Assembly: GCF_026967475.1 (NCBI RefSeq)
Contig: NZ_CP114058.1
Span: 1,426,001 to 1,490,000, forward strand
Direction of reading: 5' to 3'
Source: Rouxiella chamberiensis
Lineage (GTDB): Bacteria; Pseudomonadota; Gammaproteobacteria; Enterobacterales; Enterobacteriaceae
Length of the DNA stretch: 64,000 nt
Shown piece after piece: positions 38,275-49,187 of the stretch. Numbering within the stretch: the first letter of the stretch is position 1; each line of letters begins with the position of its first letter. The position numbers and the translations under genes are program-made. The notes beneath the pieces were generated by a model that was not told where the DNA came from, did not search any database, and saw only the letters and a list, made by a program, of their open reading frames with translations.

Positions 38275-39158
38275 ATGAAAAGTGAAAATCTCCGTCCCTC
38301 GCTGTTAGCTGTTTTTTCTGCCTTGCTGATGAGCTCACCTGTTATTTCGTGGGCTGATGACTCAAGCGTGGCCGTCGGCCCGCAATATGACACCACCCAT
38401 GTTTATGTCCAGCCCGGAAAGATGGATGCCTTCGTCGCCAGTATTCTAAAAACATTCGGTGGAATAGTGACTAAGCGTGTCAGCGTTGATGTTACCCCGA
38501 CACCGAGTCAGACCTTGTCACAGTTGATTCTGACGCCGGTGGGCGGCTTTTCGGTCTTCGATTTCGCAACACCTATCCCTTATCCCTTTGGAGCGGAGCG
38601 CAACGGATTTCTAGTCAAGGATATGGATGCCGCGATTGCGCAGGCTAAACAGGCCGGGGCTGATGTGCTGGTCGAGCCTTTTCCTGACCCGATTGGCCGC
38701 GACGCGGTAATTCAGTGGCCCGGCGGTATCAATACCCAACTTTATTGGCATACTGCCGCTCCGAAATATACGCCGCTCACCACCGTGCCGGAAAACAGGG
38801 TGTATATTTCCCGTTATCGCGTCGATGCTTTTATTAAAAGCTTCCTCATTTTCTCCAAGGGGCACGTCGTCAGCGATCGCGAAAATGAGGCGGCCTATCT
38901 ATGCCAGACTGCAAAGGTGAGGGAGGTCGAACTGGATTCTACCTTTGGTAAAACGCAGATTTTTGTGACCGATGGGCATCTGCCTTATCCTTTCGGCCTT
39001 GAAAAAACGGGTTATGCCGTGAAAGACCTGCGCATTACGCTGGATAACGCGCTTTCATCGGGTGCGAAAATCCTTTGGCGCAGCAGCGCGGCCGAAGTAC
39101 AACACTCGGCGATTGTGCAGTTCCGGGCGGATACATTGCGGAAATACATCAGGTTTAA
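38275..39158 (+). CDS. Exported VOC (glyoxalase-fold) protein; frameshift at the C-terminus
   Basis: A signal peptide (LRPSLLAVFSALLMSSPVIS ending at WADD) precedes two VOC-type modules: YDTTHVYVQPGKMDAFVASI to QADVLVEPFPDPIGRDAVIQ-like, and a second with NRVYISRYRVDAFIKSF to LPYPFGLEKTGYAVKDL. Function unknown; VOC folds bind metals and small molecules. The intact frame runs to 39177 with an odd tail. Restoring one C at 39123-39124 gives HSAIVQFPGGYIAEIHQV and a stop at 39158, which also removes the overlap with the convergent regulator gene. 294 residues when corrected. Confidence 0.8.
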
Positions 39159-39166
39159 TTCCCGTT

Positions 39167-40945
39167 TTATCCTCTGACACGCGCAGCTCGGCGATAGAGC
39201 GTGCTGCGCGCAATCCCCAGTGCCTGCGCCGTTTTACTGATATTTCCCTTGAACCGCTTCAGTGTTTCGGCAATCAGTCGTTCATCATGTTGCTGCAATC
39301 CCGGTGCAGGCTCGGGAATGGGAGCACGATATTGCAGGGGAAGCTTATCTATTTCAATCTGCTCATTGTCATCGGCCAGCGCCAGCAAGACTTTTAGCAA
39401 GCTGCGTAGCTGTCGTACATTGCCCGGCCAACGGTGGGTAACGAGCGCATCAATGAGCAGGGGGCTTAACGTAATGTTGCGTTTTTGGCCGCCCAATTCC
39501 TGCCACTGCTGATTAATAAAGGTGGCGAGTGCCGGCCATTCGCGCAAGGGAGGAATACGGAGTGAAAACTCCTGAAGTCGATAGAGCAGATCTTCACGGA
39601 AGCGACCTTCGGCAACCAGTTGTTCGAGATTATGATGCGTTGCACTGATCACCGCAAAGTTGACTGGCCAACTTTGGCTGGACCCAAGGGGAGCCACTTC
39701 CTTTTCCTGCAAGACACGCAGCAAACGGGTTTGCAGCGCCAGGGGCATATCGCCTATCTCGTCAAGAAACAGCACGCCGCCATCCGCTTCGCGGATTTTG
39801 CCGATATAACCTTTCTTGCTGGCCCCGGTAAAGGCACCCGATTCATAGCCAAAGAGTTCGGATTCGATCAGGGATTCCGGAATGGCCGCACAGTTGATAG
39901 CCACAAACCGGCCTTTGCGCCAGCGACTTTGCCGGTGTAGAGCGCGACTCACATACTCTTTACCGCAGCCCGTTTCGCCATTGATGCCGAGTGAAATACC
40001 GGCATCAAGTAGCTTGCACATTTTCTCGGCCTCATTGCCCAGCGCAGCACACGCAGGAGAAGAGGGGGCAGATACGGCAAAGAGCGATTTTTTGGGGGCG
40101 CGTAATCGATAAAAGAGACACTGCTGTCGCCGCGTATAAAGCGGGTGCGGCACGGCATTTTCAACCTGTTCACTAAGCGGAAAGAGGTGCTGGAAGGTGG
40201 TCTGTCCAAACTGATCGGCGGTGATGTCGAGAAGTCGCATGGCGGCACGATTGGCCGACACCAGCATGTTATCGGCGAAAATCAACAGGAGTTCATCAAT
40301 TTTATCCAGTCCATTGACCTGTGGATGCAGATTCATCACCCATTGATCGGGGTGTAAACTCTCTTTCATCCATAAATATTCAATCTGCTTGGCTGCGTGC
40401 TTAACCCAGGCAAAAGTGTCTGGATGAGGGAAATGGGCAGGACCAGATATATCCAGTACGCCCGCGATGTGTCCATCGGGCGACTGTAACGGCATGGCCG
40501 CGCAATAAAGCCCCTGATTACTATCAAGAAAATGTTGCTGACCTCGTATTTCGCAGCCGTCGTCAATGGCGAGTGCCGTACCGATAGCATTGGTGCCTCG
40601 GCCAGACTCGCTCCATAAATTTCCCGGTGCGAGGGCAAAGCGCTGGGCTTTTTGCAAAGCCTGCATATCCCCGCAGGTATTTAACACCATGCCTTCTGCA
40701 TCGGAAAGAATCACAACCGACTGTTTATCGGCAATTTTCTCGGCAAGCATATTGACGGCGGGCTGGGCAAACTGCTGCAAGGCGGCATTACTTGCCAGTA
40801 CGTCGGCCAGTTCGTTTTGACGAAGAGGGGAAAAATCACGGCTAAATCTGTCGAGTCCATAAAGCGCACTGCGTGACCAGGAGTCATTTAACAGTGGATT
40901 CAACGTCTCAAGTGGAACACCGGCCGCCCACAGCCTATCGCGCAT
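39167..40945 (-). CDS. Sigma-54-dependent activator, AcoR/DhaR type
   Basis: Enhancer-binding activator that works with RNA polymerase carrying sigma-54. The N-terminal GAF-like sensor (about residues 40-200) includes WSESGRGTNAIGTALA and HFLDSNQGLYCAAMPL. The AAA+ domain has the variant Walker A GINGETGCGKEY, ELFGYESGAFTGASKKGYIG (the GAFTGA loop that contacts sigma-54) and GGVLFLDEIGDMP. The C-terminal Fis-type helix is NISKTAQALGIARSTLYRRA. ATG 40945 gives 592 residues; the longer frame to 41044 lacks support. It faces an aldehyde dehydrogenase gene with a sigma-54 promoter, its obvious target. Confidence 0.93.
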   Translation of the reverse strand: MRDRLWAAGVPLETLNPLLNDSWSRSALYGLDRFSRDFSPLRQNELADVLASNAALQQFAQPAVNMLAEKIADKQSVVILSDAEGMVLNTCGDMQALQKAQRFALAPGNLWSESGRGTNAIGTALAIDDGCEIRGQQHFLDSNQGLYCAAMPLQSPDGHIAGVLDISGPAHFPHPDTFAWVKHAAKQIEYLWMKESLHPDQWVMNLHPQVNGLDKIDELLLIFADNMLVSANRAAMRLLDITADQFGQTTFQHLFPLSEQVENAVPHPLYTRRQQCLFYRLRAPKKSLFAVSAPSSPACAALGNEAEKMCKLLDAGISLGINGETGCGKEYVSRALHRQSRWRKGRFVAINCAAIPESLIESELFGYESGAFTGASKKGYIGKIREADGGVLFLDEIGDMPLALQTRLLRVLQEKEVAPLGSSQSWPVNFAVISATHHNLEQLVAEGRFREDLLYRLQEFSLRIPPLREWPALATFINQQWQELGGQKRNITLSPLLIDALVTHRWPGNVRQLRSLLKVLLALADDNEQIEIDKLPLQYRAPIPEPAPGLQQHDERLIAETLKRFKGNISKTAQALGIARSTLYRRAARVRG

Positions 40946-41002
40946 AACAACCTCAGAAATGTAACCAAAGTGTTTCAATATTGTAGCGCCATAAAGAAGA
41001 AG

Positions 41003-41021
41003 GTGTTGCGATTTGCAACAC
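41003..41021. promoter_or_regulatory. Probable upstream activator site (UAS)
   Basis: GTGTTGC GATTT GCAACAC is a 7-bp perfect inverted repeat about 100-120 bases upstream of the sigma-54 promoter, a typical position for an AcoR-type enhancer. Confidence 0.6.
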
Positions 41022-41122
41022 AGATACGGAAAGTTGTGTCGCATTCTTTGGATAGATGTGTGAGTGTCGATTTATCTTTATGAATTTGCTGGTTATTTTC
41101 TAGATAGGCACTTATGCAGAGA

Positions 41123-41139
41123 CTGGCACGACACATGCT
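41123..41139 (+). promoter_or_regulatory. Sigma-54 (-24/-12) promoter of the aldehyde dehydrogenase gene
   Basis: CTGGCACGACACATGCT matches the YTGGCACGNNNNTTGCW consensus with one difference, keeping GG at -24 and GC at -12 with correct spacing. It lies about 90 bases before the ATG at 41229. Confidence 0.85.
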
Positions 41140-41228
41140 ATATAAAGAAGGGTGACGGTATCTGCCCGCGAAAAGAAGCAGAACGGTCGCCACTCTCTGC
41201 GAGTCTCACCCTACATAAGGAGTTTGCA

Positions 41229-42749
41229 ATGCAATACGCACATCCCGGCAAACCAGGCGCTTTGTTCACCTTGAAAGCGACCTATGGTAACTATATTGAT
41301 GGCAAATTCATCGAGCCGTTAAGCGGTCAGTATTTCATGAATACTTCACCCGTGGACGGCAGTGATATTGGCCAGTTCCCGCGTTCCGATGCGCGTGACA
41401 TCGACGCCGCCCTGGACGCGGCACATCGCGTTGCCGAAGAGTGGGGAAAAACCAGCGTTCAGCAGCGCTCCAATCTGCTTTTGAAAGTCGCCGACACCAT
41501 CGAGGCCAATCTGGAATATCTTGCCGTCGTCGAGAGTTGGGACAATGGTAAACCAATTCGTGAAACCCTGAATGCCGACCTGCCGCTTGCGGTTGACCAC
41601 TTCCGTTATTTTGCGGGATGCCTACGCGCTCAGGAAGGCAGTGCAGCAGAAATTGATGAAAAAACGGTGGCTTATCACTTCCATGAACCGCTTGGCGTGG
41701 TCGGACAGATCATTCCCTGGAACTTCCCCTTGTTGATGGCTGCCTGGAAATTGGCACCCGCACTGGCCGCAGGGAACTGCGTGGTGTTGAAACCTGCCGA
41801 ACAAACTCCGCTGGGCATCACCATGCTGATGGAACTGATCGGCGATATCTTCCCAGCAGGCGTGCTCAATGTCGTGCAAGGTTATGGCAAGGAAGCGGGT
41901 GAAGCTTTGGCAACCAGCAAGCGCATCGCCAAGATTGCGTTTACCGGCTCTACACCGGTAGGTCGTCACATCATGGCCTGCGCCGCCGAAAATATTATTC
42001 CGTGTACCGTTGAGCTTGGCGGTAAATCACCAAATATCTATTTCGCCGATGTGATGGAAGCCGAAGAAGATTTTATCGAGAAAGCTGTTGAAGGTTTGGT
42101 GCTCGGCTTCTTTAATCAGGGCGAAGTCTGTACCTGTCCGTCGCGTGCCCTGATCCATGAATCCATTTATGAACCTTTCATGGAGCGCGTCATGGCCAAG
42201 GTTGCCACGATTCATCGTGGCGATCCGCTGGATACCGACACCATGATTGGCGCACAGGCCTCTCGTCAGCAATTCGACAAGATAATGTCTTATATCGATA
42301 TCGCGAAACAGGAAGGCGGCAAAATACTGGTTGGCGGCGAACGTGCGTCTGTGAAACCTGAACTTGATAATGGTTTCTATATTCAGCCAACGCTGATTAA
42401 AGGTGAGAACGAAATGCGCTGCTTCCAGGAAGAAATTTTTGGACCGGTTATTGGCGTGACCACTTTTAAAGATGAAGCCGAAGCGCTAAAAATTGCCAAC
42501 CAGACGCAGTTTGGTCTGGGCGCTGGCGTTTGGACGCGTGATACCAATCTGGCTTATCGCATGGGCCGCAGCATCAAGGCAGGTCGAGTCTGGACCAATT
42601 GTTATCACGTCTATCCTGCGCACGCGGCGTTCGGCGGATACAAACAGTCAGGCGTCGGACGTGAAACTCATAAAATGGCCTTGAGTCAGTATCAGCAAAT
42701 CAAAAATCTGCTGGTCAGCTACGACACCTCACCTTTAGGGCTGTTTTAA
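41229..42749 (+). CDS. Acetaldehyde/aldehyde dehydrogenase (ExaC/AldB type)
   Basis: NAD(P)-dependent oxidation of acetaldehyde and related aldehydes to acids. The 506-residue protein is close to E. coli AldB (512): [56 protein letters not shown] (catalytic Glu), [15 protein letters not shown] (catalytic Cys) and [15 protein letters not shown] 41229 follows AAGGAG. The divergent AcoR-type activator and a sigma-54 promoter imply induction by an aldehyde, alcohol or acetoin-like signal. Confidence 0.94.
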   Translation: MQYAHPGKPGALFTLKATYGNYIDGKFIEPLSGQYFMNTSPVDGSDIGQFPRSDARDIDAALDAAHRVAEEWGKTSVQQRSNLLLKVADTIEANLEYLAVVESWDNGKPIRETLNADLPLAVDHFRYFAGCLRAQEGSAAEIDEKTVAYHFHEPLGVVGQIIPWNFPLLMAAWKLAPALAAGNCVVLKPAEQTPLGITMLMELIGDIFPAGVLNVVQGYGKEAGEALATSKRIAKIAFTGSTPVGRHIMACAAENIIPCTVELGGKSPNIYFADVMEAEEDFIEKAVEGLVLGFFNQGEVCTCPSRALIHESIYEPFMERVMAKVATIHRGDPLDTDTMIGAQASRQQFDKIMSYIDIAKQEGGKILVGGERASVKPELDNGFYIQPTLIKGENEMRCFQEEIFGPVIGVTTFKDEAEALKIANQTQFGLGAGVWTRDTNLAYRMGRSIKAGRVWTNCYHVYPAHAAFGGYKQSGVGRETHKMALSQYQQIKNLLVSYDTSPLGLF

Positions 42750-42803
42750 TGATAAAAGAGCAGGGCGACGCTAACCCGTAGCCGCTGTACTGTAAGGCCA
42801 CTC

Positions 42804-42829
42804 AAAGAGGCACCGAAAGGGGCCTCTTT
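42804..42829. terminator. Bidirectional terminator
   Basis: AAAGAGGC pairs with GCCTCTTT and is followed by T6, between the convergent aldehyde dehydrogenase and propeller genes. Confidence 0.8.
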
Positions 42830-42836
42830 TTTCTGC

Positions 42837-43934
42837 TTAGGACTCGTATTTAAACAACACGGAAGCATCGGCCCCTTTGTCGGTACTGATAGTCTTGACG
42901 GGTTTTCCTTGCGCGATGTCTATCCACGTTAATTTGTTATCTTCCGTTGATGTGATGACCCGGTCATCATTATCTGTGAGGGTTATTGCCGTCGGTGCGC
43001 CAGAAAGCGGGATTTCCTTGAGCGGTTTAAGTGAAGGATCAAAGACAAGCAGACTTTTGCGGGCGGAATTAGCCACGACAAGTTGGCCATTTTCAAGTGC
43101 CACAACGCGCACACTTTCTCCTTTAGTTTCAGCCTGATGCAGTAATTTCAGGGTGTTGGCATCATACGCTTTAATGGCATTTCCGTAGCGATTGATGATA
43201 TAGAAACGGCTTTCGTCCGGGCTAAGACAGCATCCTTCGGGCCCCTTGCCATTGAACACTTTCTGCACGGCTTGGGTCGGATCTTCCGTGTTCACTGAAA
43301 TGGCCATGCTGCTCAGGGTATCGGAAACCCAGGCACGTGTACCGGCTTTATTAAGGACAAAATAGTGGCTACGCACACCATGAACCGGGATGAGGGCATC
43401 AGGCTCGTCGTTTTCAACAGGATTATCGAAACGAATCAGAACCGAACTGGTTTCACTGAGTACAAACAGGCGGCCATGATTATCCATGCGAATTCCGTGA
43501 AGACGATAATATGGCGTCAGGTCGAGAGTGTTGACCACTTTATGTTGCTGTAAATCCACGACCGTAATCTGGTTACCGCCAACACCGGGTGCCAGCCATT
43601 TCTTGACGCCATACTGGGCGATGAAGGCATAGCGATTGTCGGGCGTGATTACCAGTTCGTGACTTTGTTCGGGCAGCGGGATTTGCGCCAGACTGTTGCC
43701 GTCGGCAAGGTTGTAAACGCCGAGACTGCAAATCTCTTTTTGCACCACGGCAATAGCGTTGGCCTGAGACAACGGCACGGCCGCGGGTTGAAGAAGCGCG
43801 GAACGCTGTGTGGATTCGAGCATTTGACGAGAACCTGTAGATGACGACTGTGCATAGGCGGCAGGGACAATGATTGAAGCGGCAGTCAACGATGACATTG
43901 CCAGAAAGTTTCGACGTGTAAAACGGTTAGCCAT
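42837..43934 (-). CDS. Tat-exported YVTN-type beta-propeller protein
   Basis: The N-terminus NRFTRRNFLAMSSLTAAS is a twin-arginine signal peptide ending near AAYAQ, so the folded protein is likely exported to the periplasm. The mature part contains repeated propeller blades such as SHELVITPDNRYAFIAQYG, GPEGCCLSPDESRFYIINRY and APTAITLTDNDDRVITS. 365 residues. No catalytic motif is recognised. ATG 43934 follows GGAGGG. Tat export hints at a cofactor or partner acquired in the cytoplasm. Confidence 0.82.
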   Translation of the reverse strand: MANRFTRRNFLAMSSLTAASIIVPAAYAQSSSTGSRQMLESTQRSALLQPAAVPLSQANAIAVVQKEICSLGVYNLADGNSLAQIPLPEQSHELVITPDNRYAFIAQYGVKKWLAPGVGGNQITVVDLQQHKVVNTLDLTPYYRLHGIRMDNHGRLFVLSETSSVLIRFDNPVENDEPDALIPVHGVRSHYFVLNKAGTRAWVSDTLSSMAISVNTEDPTQAVQKVFNGKGPEGCCLSPDESRFYIINRYGNAIKAYDANTLKLLHQAETKGESVRVVALENGQLVVANSARKSLLVFDPSLKPLKEIPLSGAPTAITLTDNDDRVITSTEDNKLTWIDIAQGKPVKTISTDKGADASVLFKYES

Positions 43935-44069
43935 ATTTCCCTCCATAATATTGGTGGCTCTTTAACTTTAGCAGTCAGGGAACAGATGGACAGAAATCGG
44001 CGTAAATCACCGATCCTGATTAACCCGAGAGCAAAGCCCAAAACCCTAGAATTGCCAGAGCGTTACGTC

Positions 44070-44097
44070 GGTGCGCATAATGTATATTATGTTAAAT
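44070..44097 (+). other. dif: dif, XerCD chromosome dimer resolution site
   Basis: The 28 bases are the XerC arm GGTGCGCATAA, the 6-bp centre TGTATA and the XerD arm TTATGTTAAAT, which is identical to E. coli dif as I recall it. XerC and XerD recombine here with FtsK to resolve chromosome dimers at division. The site is intergenic, lies between the two opposed Ter sites, and has the single KOPS-type octamers I found on either side pointing at it. Confidence 0.97.
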
Positions 44098-44294
44098 ATG
44101 ATATCAGGATCCGACTTCACGACATCAGGCCCCGGATACCTTGCTTTATCCAGGCTGACGACTCACCTTCCCTGTGCGCTGCTGACGTAAGACTTCATAA
44201 CGAACATCGGCTCATGCTCTCTAGCGACTTTGTCTGGAAAAACTGAACACAAGTTTCTGTAGTCCAAAAACCTTCAAGTTATGAATTCTTGCAC

Positions 44295-44328
44295 TGTCCG
44301 CAGCAATGGCGACTCATTGCTACGGACA
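44295..44328 (-). terminator. Hairpin after the cupin gene
   Basis: TGTCCG and AGCAATG pair with CATTGCT and CGGACA, with one C-A mismatch and a 6-base loop. It lies 8 bases beyond the cupin stop, without a strong U-run. Confidence 0.6.
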
Positions 44329-44335
44329 TGCCGAA

Positions 44336-44812
44336 TTATTTAGAATATTGCGCGTCGGTGACTTTTTCCATCCACTCCACCGGACTGCCGTTCAGCGACT
44401 CGGCGATGGCAATATGTGTCATGCTATTTTCCGGCGTCGCGCCGTGCCAATGTTTAACGCCCTGTGGGATCCAGACGATGTCGCCCTGATTAATTTCGCG
44501 AATTTCGCTGCCCACTTCCTGTAACCAGCCTCGACCCTGCGTCACGATCAGCGTCTGACCCAATGGATGAGTATGCCAGGCCGTGCGAGCGCCAGGTTCG
44601 AATGTTACCGTTGCGCCGCCAATACGGGCATCTTCAGATCCACTGAATGGCGCATCGATACGCACTTTACCCGTGAAATAACTTTCTGGACCCACATTTG
44701 AAGGTTGTGAACCACTCTGAGTGATTTTGATGTTCATTTTTCTCTCCGTTTCGGCATAGGCAACCGAACCCAATATTGAAATAACAACGGCAGATGCAGC
44801 AATGAAGTTCAT
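44336..44812 (-). CDS. Exported cupin-domain protein
   Basis: A 158-residue protein with a signal peptide (MNFIAASAVVISILGSVAYA) and one cupin domain. Metal-site motif 1 is visible as GARTAWHTHPLGQTLIVTQG and motif 2 as GDIVWIPQGVKHWHGA, giving the usual His and Gln ligands. It resembles small cupins annotated as mandelonitrile-lyase-like or quercetin-type, but the substrate is unknown. ATG 44812 follows GGAG; the frame continues upstream to 44848. Confidence 0.85.
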   Translation of the reverse strand: MNFIAASAVVISILGSVAYAETERKMNIKITQSGSQPSNVGPESYFTGKVRIDAPFSGSEDARIGGATVTFEPGARTAWHTHPLGQTLIVTQGRGWLQEVGSEIREINQGDIVWIPQGVKHWHGATPENSMTHIAIAESLNGSPVEWMEKVTDAQYSK

Positions 44813-44964
44813 TCGGCAATGCTCCGTTTGCAAAGTGAAAGTCACCATACCCTACTTAACCGGTAGAGATTAGAGGCAAATCTGCGAAAGCACTAATGAG
44901 TAAAACTCATAAGTTCGACCTGAATTTGTATATAGTCGTCATGCAGTCAGTGCCTTTACATTGA

Positions 44965-46807
<1,843 letters not shown>

Positions 46808-47044
46808 AGATTTTTCACATATTCCAGGAAGTGTCTTTAAACCCTAGAGCATAAAAACGGGGGTCGCAAGTTGGCCGATTTTCCATAAAGTCCGCTTATG
46901 GCATAAAGATTGTCTGAACGCTTCAAAGTCATTCAAGATGAACATATTTCACTACATATCAATGGATAAGCCAGTGCGAGTCTCTGTATAGTAATATCGC
47001 TGCACATTGTATAAATATGTTTCAAATATAAGAGATTCGTATTC

Positions 47045-47845
47045 ATGAAGAAATTACTGTTATCCGCGTTGATTGCCACCTCTGTTGTCATGCTGTCTGC
47101 CTGTAAACAAGCCGACGATAATAAAGTCAAAGTCGCTATCAACACTGGTCCCGATCAGGCTATCTGGCAGGAAGTACAAAAAATTGCCAAGGATAAATAT
47201 AATCTGGACGTTGATGTCGTCTCTTTCAATGATTATGTGCTGCCCAATGAATCGTTGAACAGTAAAGATGTCGATGCCAATGCCTTCCAGAGTTTGCCTT
47301 ATCTCGAGGCACAGTCAAAAGAGCGCGGGTATCACTTTGCCATTCTGACCAAGACCTTCATCTTCCCTATCGCCGCCTATTCCAAGAAGATCAAAAATGT
47401 AAAAGACTTGCCGGAAGGCGCGACGGTGACAATCTCAAACGAGGCGACCACTCTTGGCCGCAGCCTGTTACTGCTTCAGGCTCAGGGACTTATTAAACTG
47501 AAAGACGGCGTCGGCTATTTGCCGACGACCCTTGATGTCATTGAAAATCCTAAAAAACTTAAGCTGGTTCAGGTTGATACCCCGCAACTGACCCGCACGC
47601 TGGATGACCCGGACGTTGTATTGTCTATCATCAATACCAACTTCTCTTCGCAGGTTGGCCTGTCTGCCGTACGCGATGGTCTGTTTATGGAAGGTGCCGC
47701 CTCGCCTTACGTAAATGCGCTGGTTGCTCGCGAAGACAATAAAGACAGCAAGAAACTTCAGGAACTCAAAGAAGCATTCCAGAATCCTGCCGTCGCAGCC
47801 AAAGCCAAGGAAGTCTATAAGGGCGACGCCATTCCAGCCTGGTAA
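47045..47845 (+). CDS. NlpA/MetQ-family substrate-binding lipoprotein
   Basis: The lipobox LSAC (Cys near residue 20) ends a lipoprotein signal peptide. The binding fold has VAINTGPDQAIWQEVQKIA, VSFNDYVLPNESLNSKDVDA, NAFQSLPYLEAQ, LPEGATVTISNEATTLGRSL and the C-terminal VYKGDAIPAW. These match the methionine-binding family. No metN or metI gene is adjacent, which is the situation of E. coli nlpA rather than metQ. 266 residues. No MetJ box was recognised upstream. Confidence 0.9.
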   Translation: MKKLLLSALIATSVVMLSACKQADDNKVKVAINTGPDQAIWQEVQKIAKDKYNLDVDVVSFNDYVLPNESLNSKDVDANAFQSLPYLEAQSKERGYHFAILTKTFIFPIAAYSKKIKNVKDLPEGATVTISNEATTLGRSLLLLQAQGLIKLKDGVGYLPTTLDVIENPKKLKLVQVDTPQLTRTLDDPDVVLSIINTNFSSQVGLSAVRDGLFMEGAASPYVNALVAREDNKDSKKLQELKEAFQNPAVAAKAKEVYKGDAIPAW

Positions 47846-47851
47846 AAAATA

Positions 47852-47880
47852 TTATCCGGCAGTAAAACACTGCCGGATAA
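47852..47880 (+). terminator. Hairpin after the NlpA-type gene
   Basis: TTATCCGGCAGT pairs perfectly with ACTGCCGGATAA around AAAAC, 6 bases after the stop codon. It lacks a T-run, so it may stabilise the mRNA end instead of terminating. Confidence 0.6.
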
Positions 47881-47987
47881 GCAAAAACTACTATAAATCT
47901 CATAGTCACCTTTTTATTTTGCGTGCTACCATCAAATACTTCAGTAAGTTTTCTTACACCCAATGCAAATGACGAACGAGACTATAA

Positions 47988-48731
47988 ATGAGAACATCCT
48001 TTGTTATATTGACATGGAATCGAGGGGCGATGCTTCCTGTCTGTCTTGAAGCGTTGTACGGTTCAATCAAAGACAAGCAGCAATCGGAGATCATTATCTT
48101 CAATAATGCTTCGACGGATAATACTCCGAGCATACTCGCCGCCTTCAAGGAAAAGTACCAGGACAGCATCTCGATCAGAGTCGTTAATAATGCTAAAAAC
48201 CTCGGCCTTAATGCTTACAAGCAGCTGATGCCGATGGCCAAGGGCGATTACATCATTGAAGTGGATGATGATGTGCTTGAATTCCCGGACGCTGTCGACG
48301 ATGTCTTTGTCAAGTATCTCAATACCTTTAAAAAATTCGGTTTCCTGTGCCTTGATGTAGTCAAGAACGAGCATACCAATGGTGCCAAGCCGCCTGAAGA
48401 TCAATACGTTGATGTTTCGGTTGATGGATTGACCGTGCAAATTGGCCCAACCGGTGGTTGGTGCGCGGGTTTTCGTCGAAAAGACTACCGCATTATTTCC
48501 ATCATCTTTGAAAAATTCACCAAGTTGGGTTTCAACAATGGTGAAGATGCTGTTATCTCACGCTATTTCAGGCGTTTAGGCAAAAAATCGGGCGTCATCA
48601 AGGGAATCAAATGCTTCCATGCTGTTGGCCCTTACTATGCCAAGCAATACGGTTCTCTGGACCGCGATATCGAGAAATATGAAACAGCAGGCATTACCTA
48701 CCTGTCAGATGAGTACAAAAACCATCGCTAA
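47988..48731 (+). CDS. Glycosyltransferase family 2 protein
   Basis: Probable inverting glycosyltransferase with a GT-A fold. The N-terminal strand TSFVILTWNRGAMLPVCLEA, the nucleotide-binding NNASTDNTPSIL and the metal motif IIEVDDDVLEF (DxD near residue 92) are typical. TGGWCAGFRRKDY and NNGEDAVISRYFRR cover the acceptor side, where GED is the likely catalytic acid region. 247 residues. It is a single gene, not part of a polysaccharide cluster, so its acceptor cannot be inferred. Confidence 0.87.
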   Translation: MRTSFVILTWNRGAMLPVCLEALYGSIKDKQQSEIIIFNNASTDNTPSILAAFKEKYQDSISIRVVNNAKNLGLNAYKQLMPMAKGDYIIEVDDDVLEFPDAVDDVFVKYLNTFKKFGFLCLDVVKNEHTNGAKPPEDQYVDVSVDGLTVQIGPTGGWCAGFRRKDYRIISIIFEKFTKLGFNNGEDAVISRYFRRLGKKSGVIKGIKCFHAVGPYYAKQYGSLDRDIEKYETAGITYLSDEYKNHR

Positions 48732-49034
48732 GTTTCTGCCGCCAGTTAGCGCTGGCGGTATTTCCCCTCCATAATCCCCTATTTTCTGCTGTTTTCCGCC
48801 TATAACACTCTGTTAACACCCTGATAGTGCAGGAATTGTGCATTTAAACTCGCGTCGTTAATAAAAATTTACCCTTTGATGAAGAAATAACCCATAATAT
48901 AGCTCGTTTTTTGAACTAAACTGATCGCGCTACGTGAAATCTGAGAAACTTTCGCTCCTCTTACCGCGTAAAATTTACGTAGAGTAACTCAATTTGAGTT
49001 AATGCCCATTTAATCAACTACCTATTGATTACCA
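48732..49034. other. AT-rich regulatory interval before the dat-ddc unit
   Basis: About 300 bases without a gene. At 48739-48758 a hairpin (CCGCCAG with CTGGCGG) follows the glycosyltransferase gene. At 48967-49001 two tandem palindromes precede the small membrane ORF. The rest is A+T-rich and presumably holds the promoter. Confidence 0.7.
48967..49001. promoter_or_regulatory. Twin palindromes upstream of the dat-ddc operon
   Basis: CGTAAA A TTTACG (48967-48979) and TAACTCAA T TTGAGTTA (48985-49001) are perfect inverted repeats with centres 20 bases apart, close to two helical turns. They look like a two-site operator. The regulator is unknown. Confidence 0.6.
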
Positions 49035-49187
49035 ATGGAAAAGCGTAAACATCTATACACAAAATTTTTGATTGAGTCATGGCTTAAAAAGCCCTATATT
49101 GGCCGCGCTTTAACGGCTGTACTTACTTTTTTATTCATTTATTCAACCGTGATGTTTGTGAGAACCTCGGTTGTAGGAGAGATATGA
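49035..49187 (+). CDS. Small membrane protein, 50 residues, coupled to dat
   Basis: The ATG at 49035 opens a 50-codon frame ending in TGA at 49185-49187, overlapping the dat ATG (49184) by four bases. The product starts [20 protein letters not shown] and has one hydrophobic stretch, [18 protein letters not shown]. That predicts a single-pass membrane peptide with a basic cytoplasmic N-terminus. The ATGA overlap is a classic sign of translational coupling. No strong Shine-Dalgarno precedes it. I do not recognise a family. Confidence 0.55.
   Translation: MEKRKHLYTKFLIESWLKKPYIGRALTAVLTFLFIYSTVMFVRTSVVGEI

Larger units (their letters stand above)
43935..44335. other. Gene-free interval holding dif
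   Basis: About 400 bases without a convincing gene, between two leftward genes. It holds the dif site at 44070-44097 and, at 44295-44328, an imperfect hairpin that ends the cupin transcript. An 86-codon frame at 43986-44246 reads straight through dif and looks like chance. Confidence 0.8.

Noticed and set aside
43986..44246. 86-codon frame through the dif region
   Set aside because: Reads through dif, has no recognisable motif and no clear ribosome-binding site.
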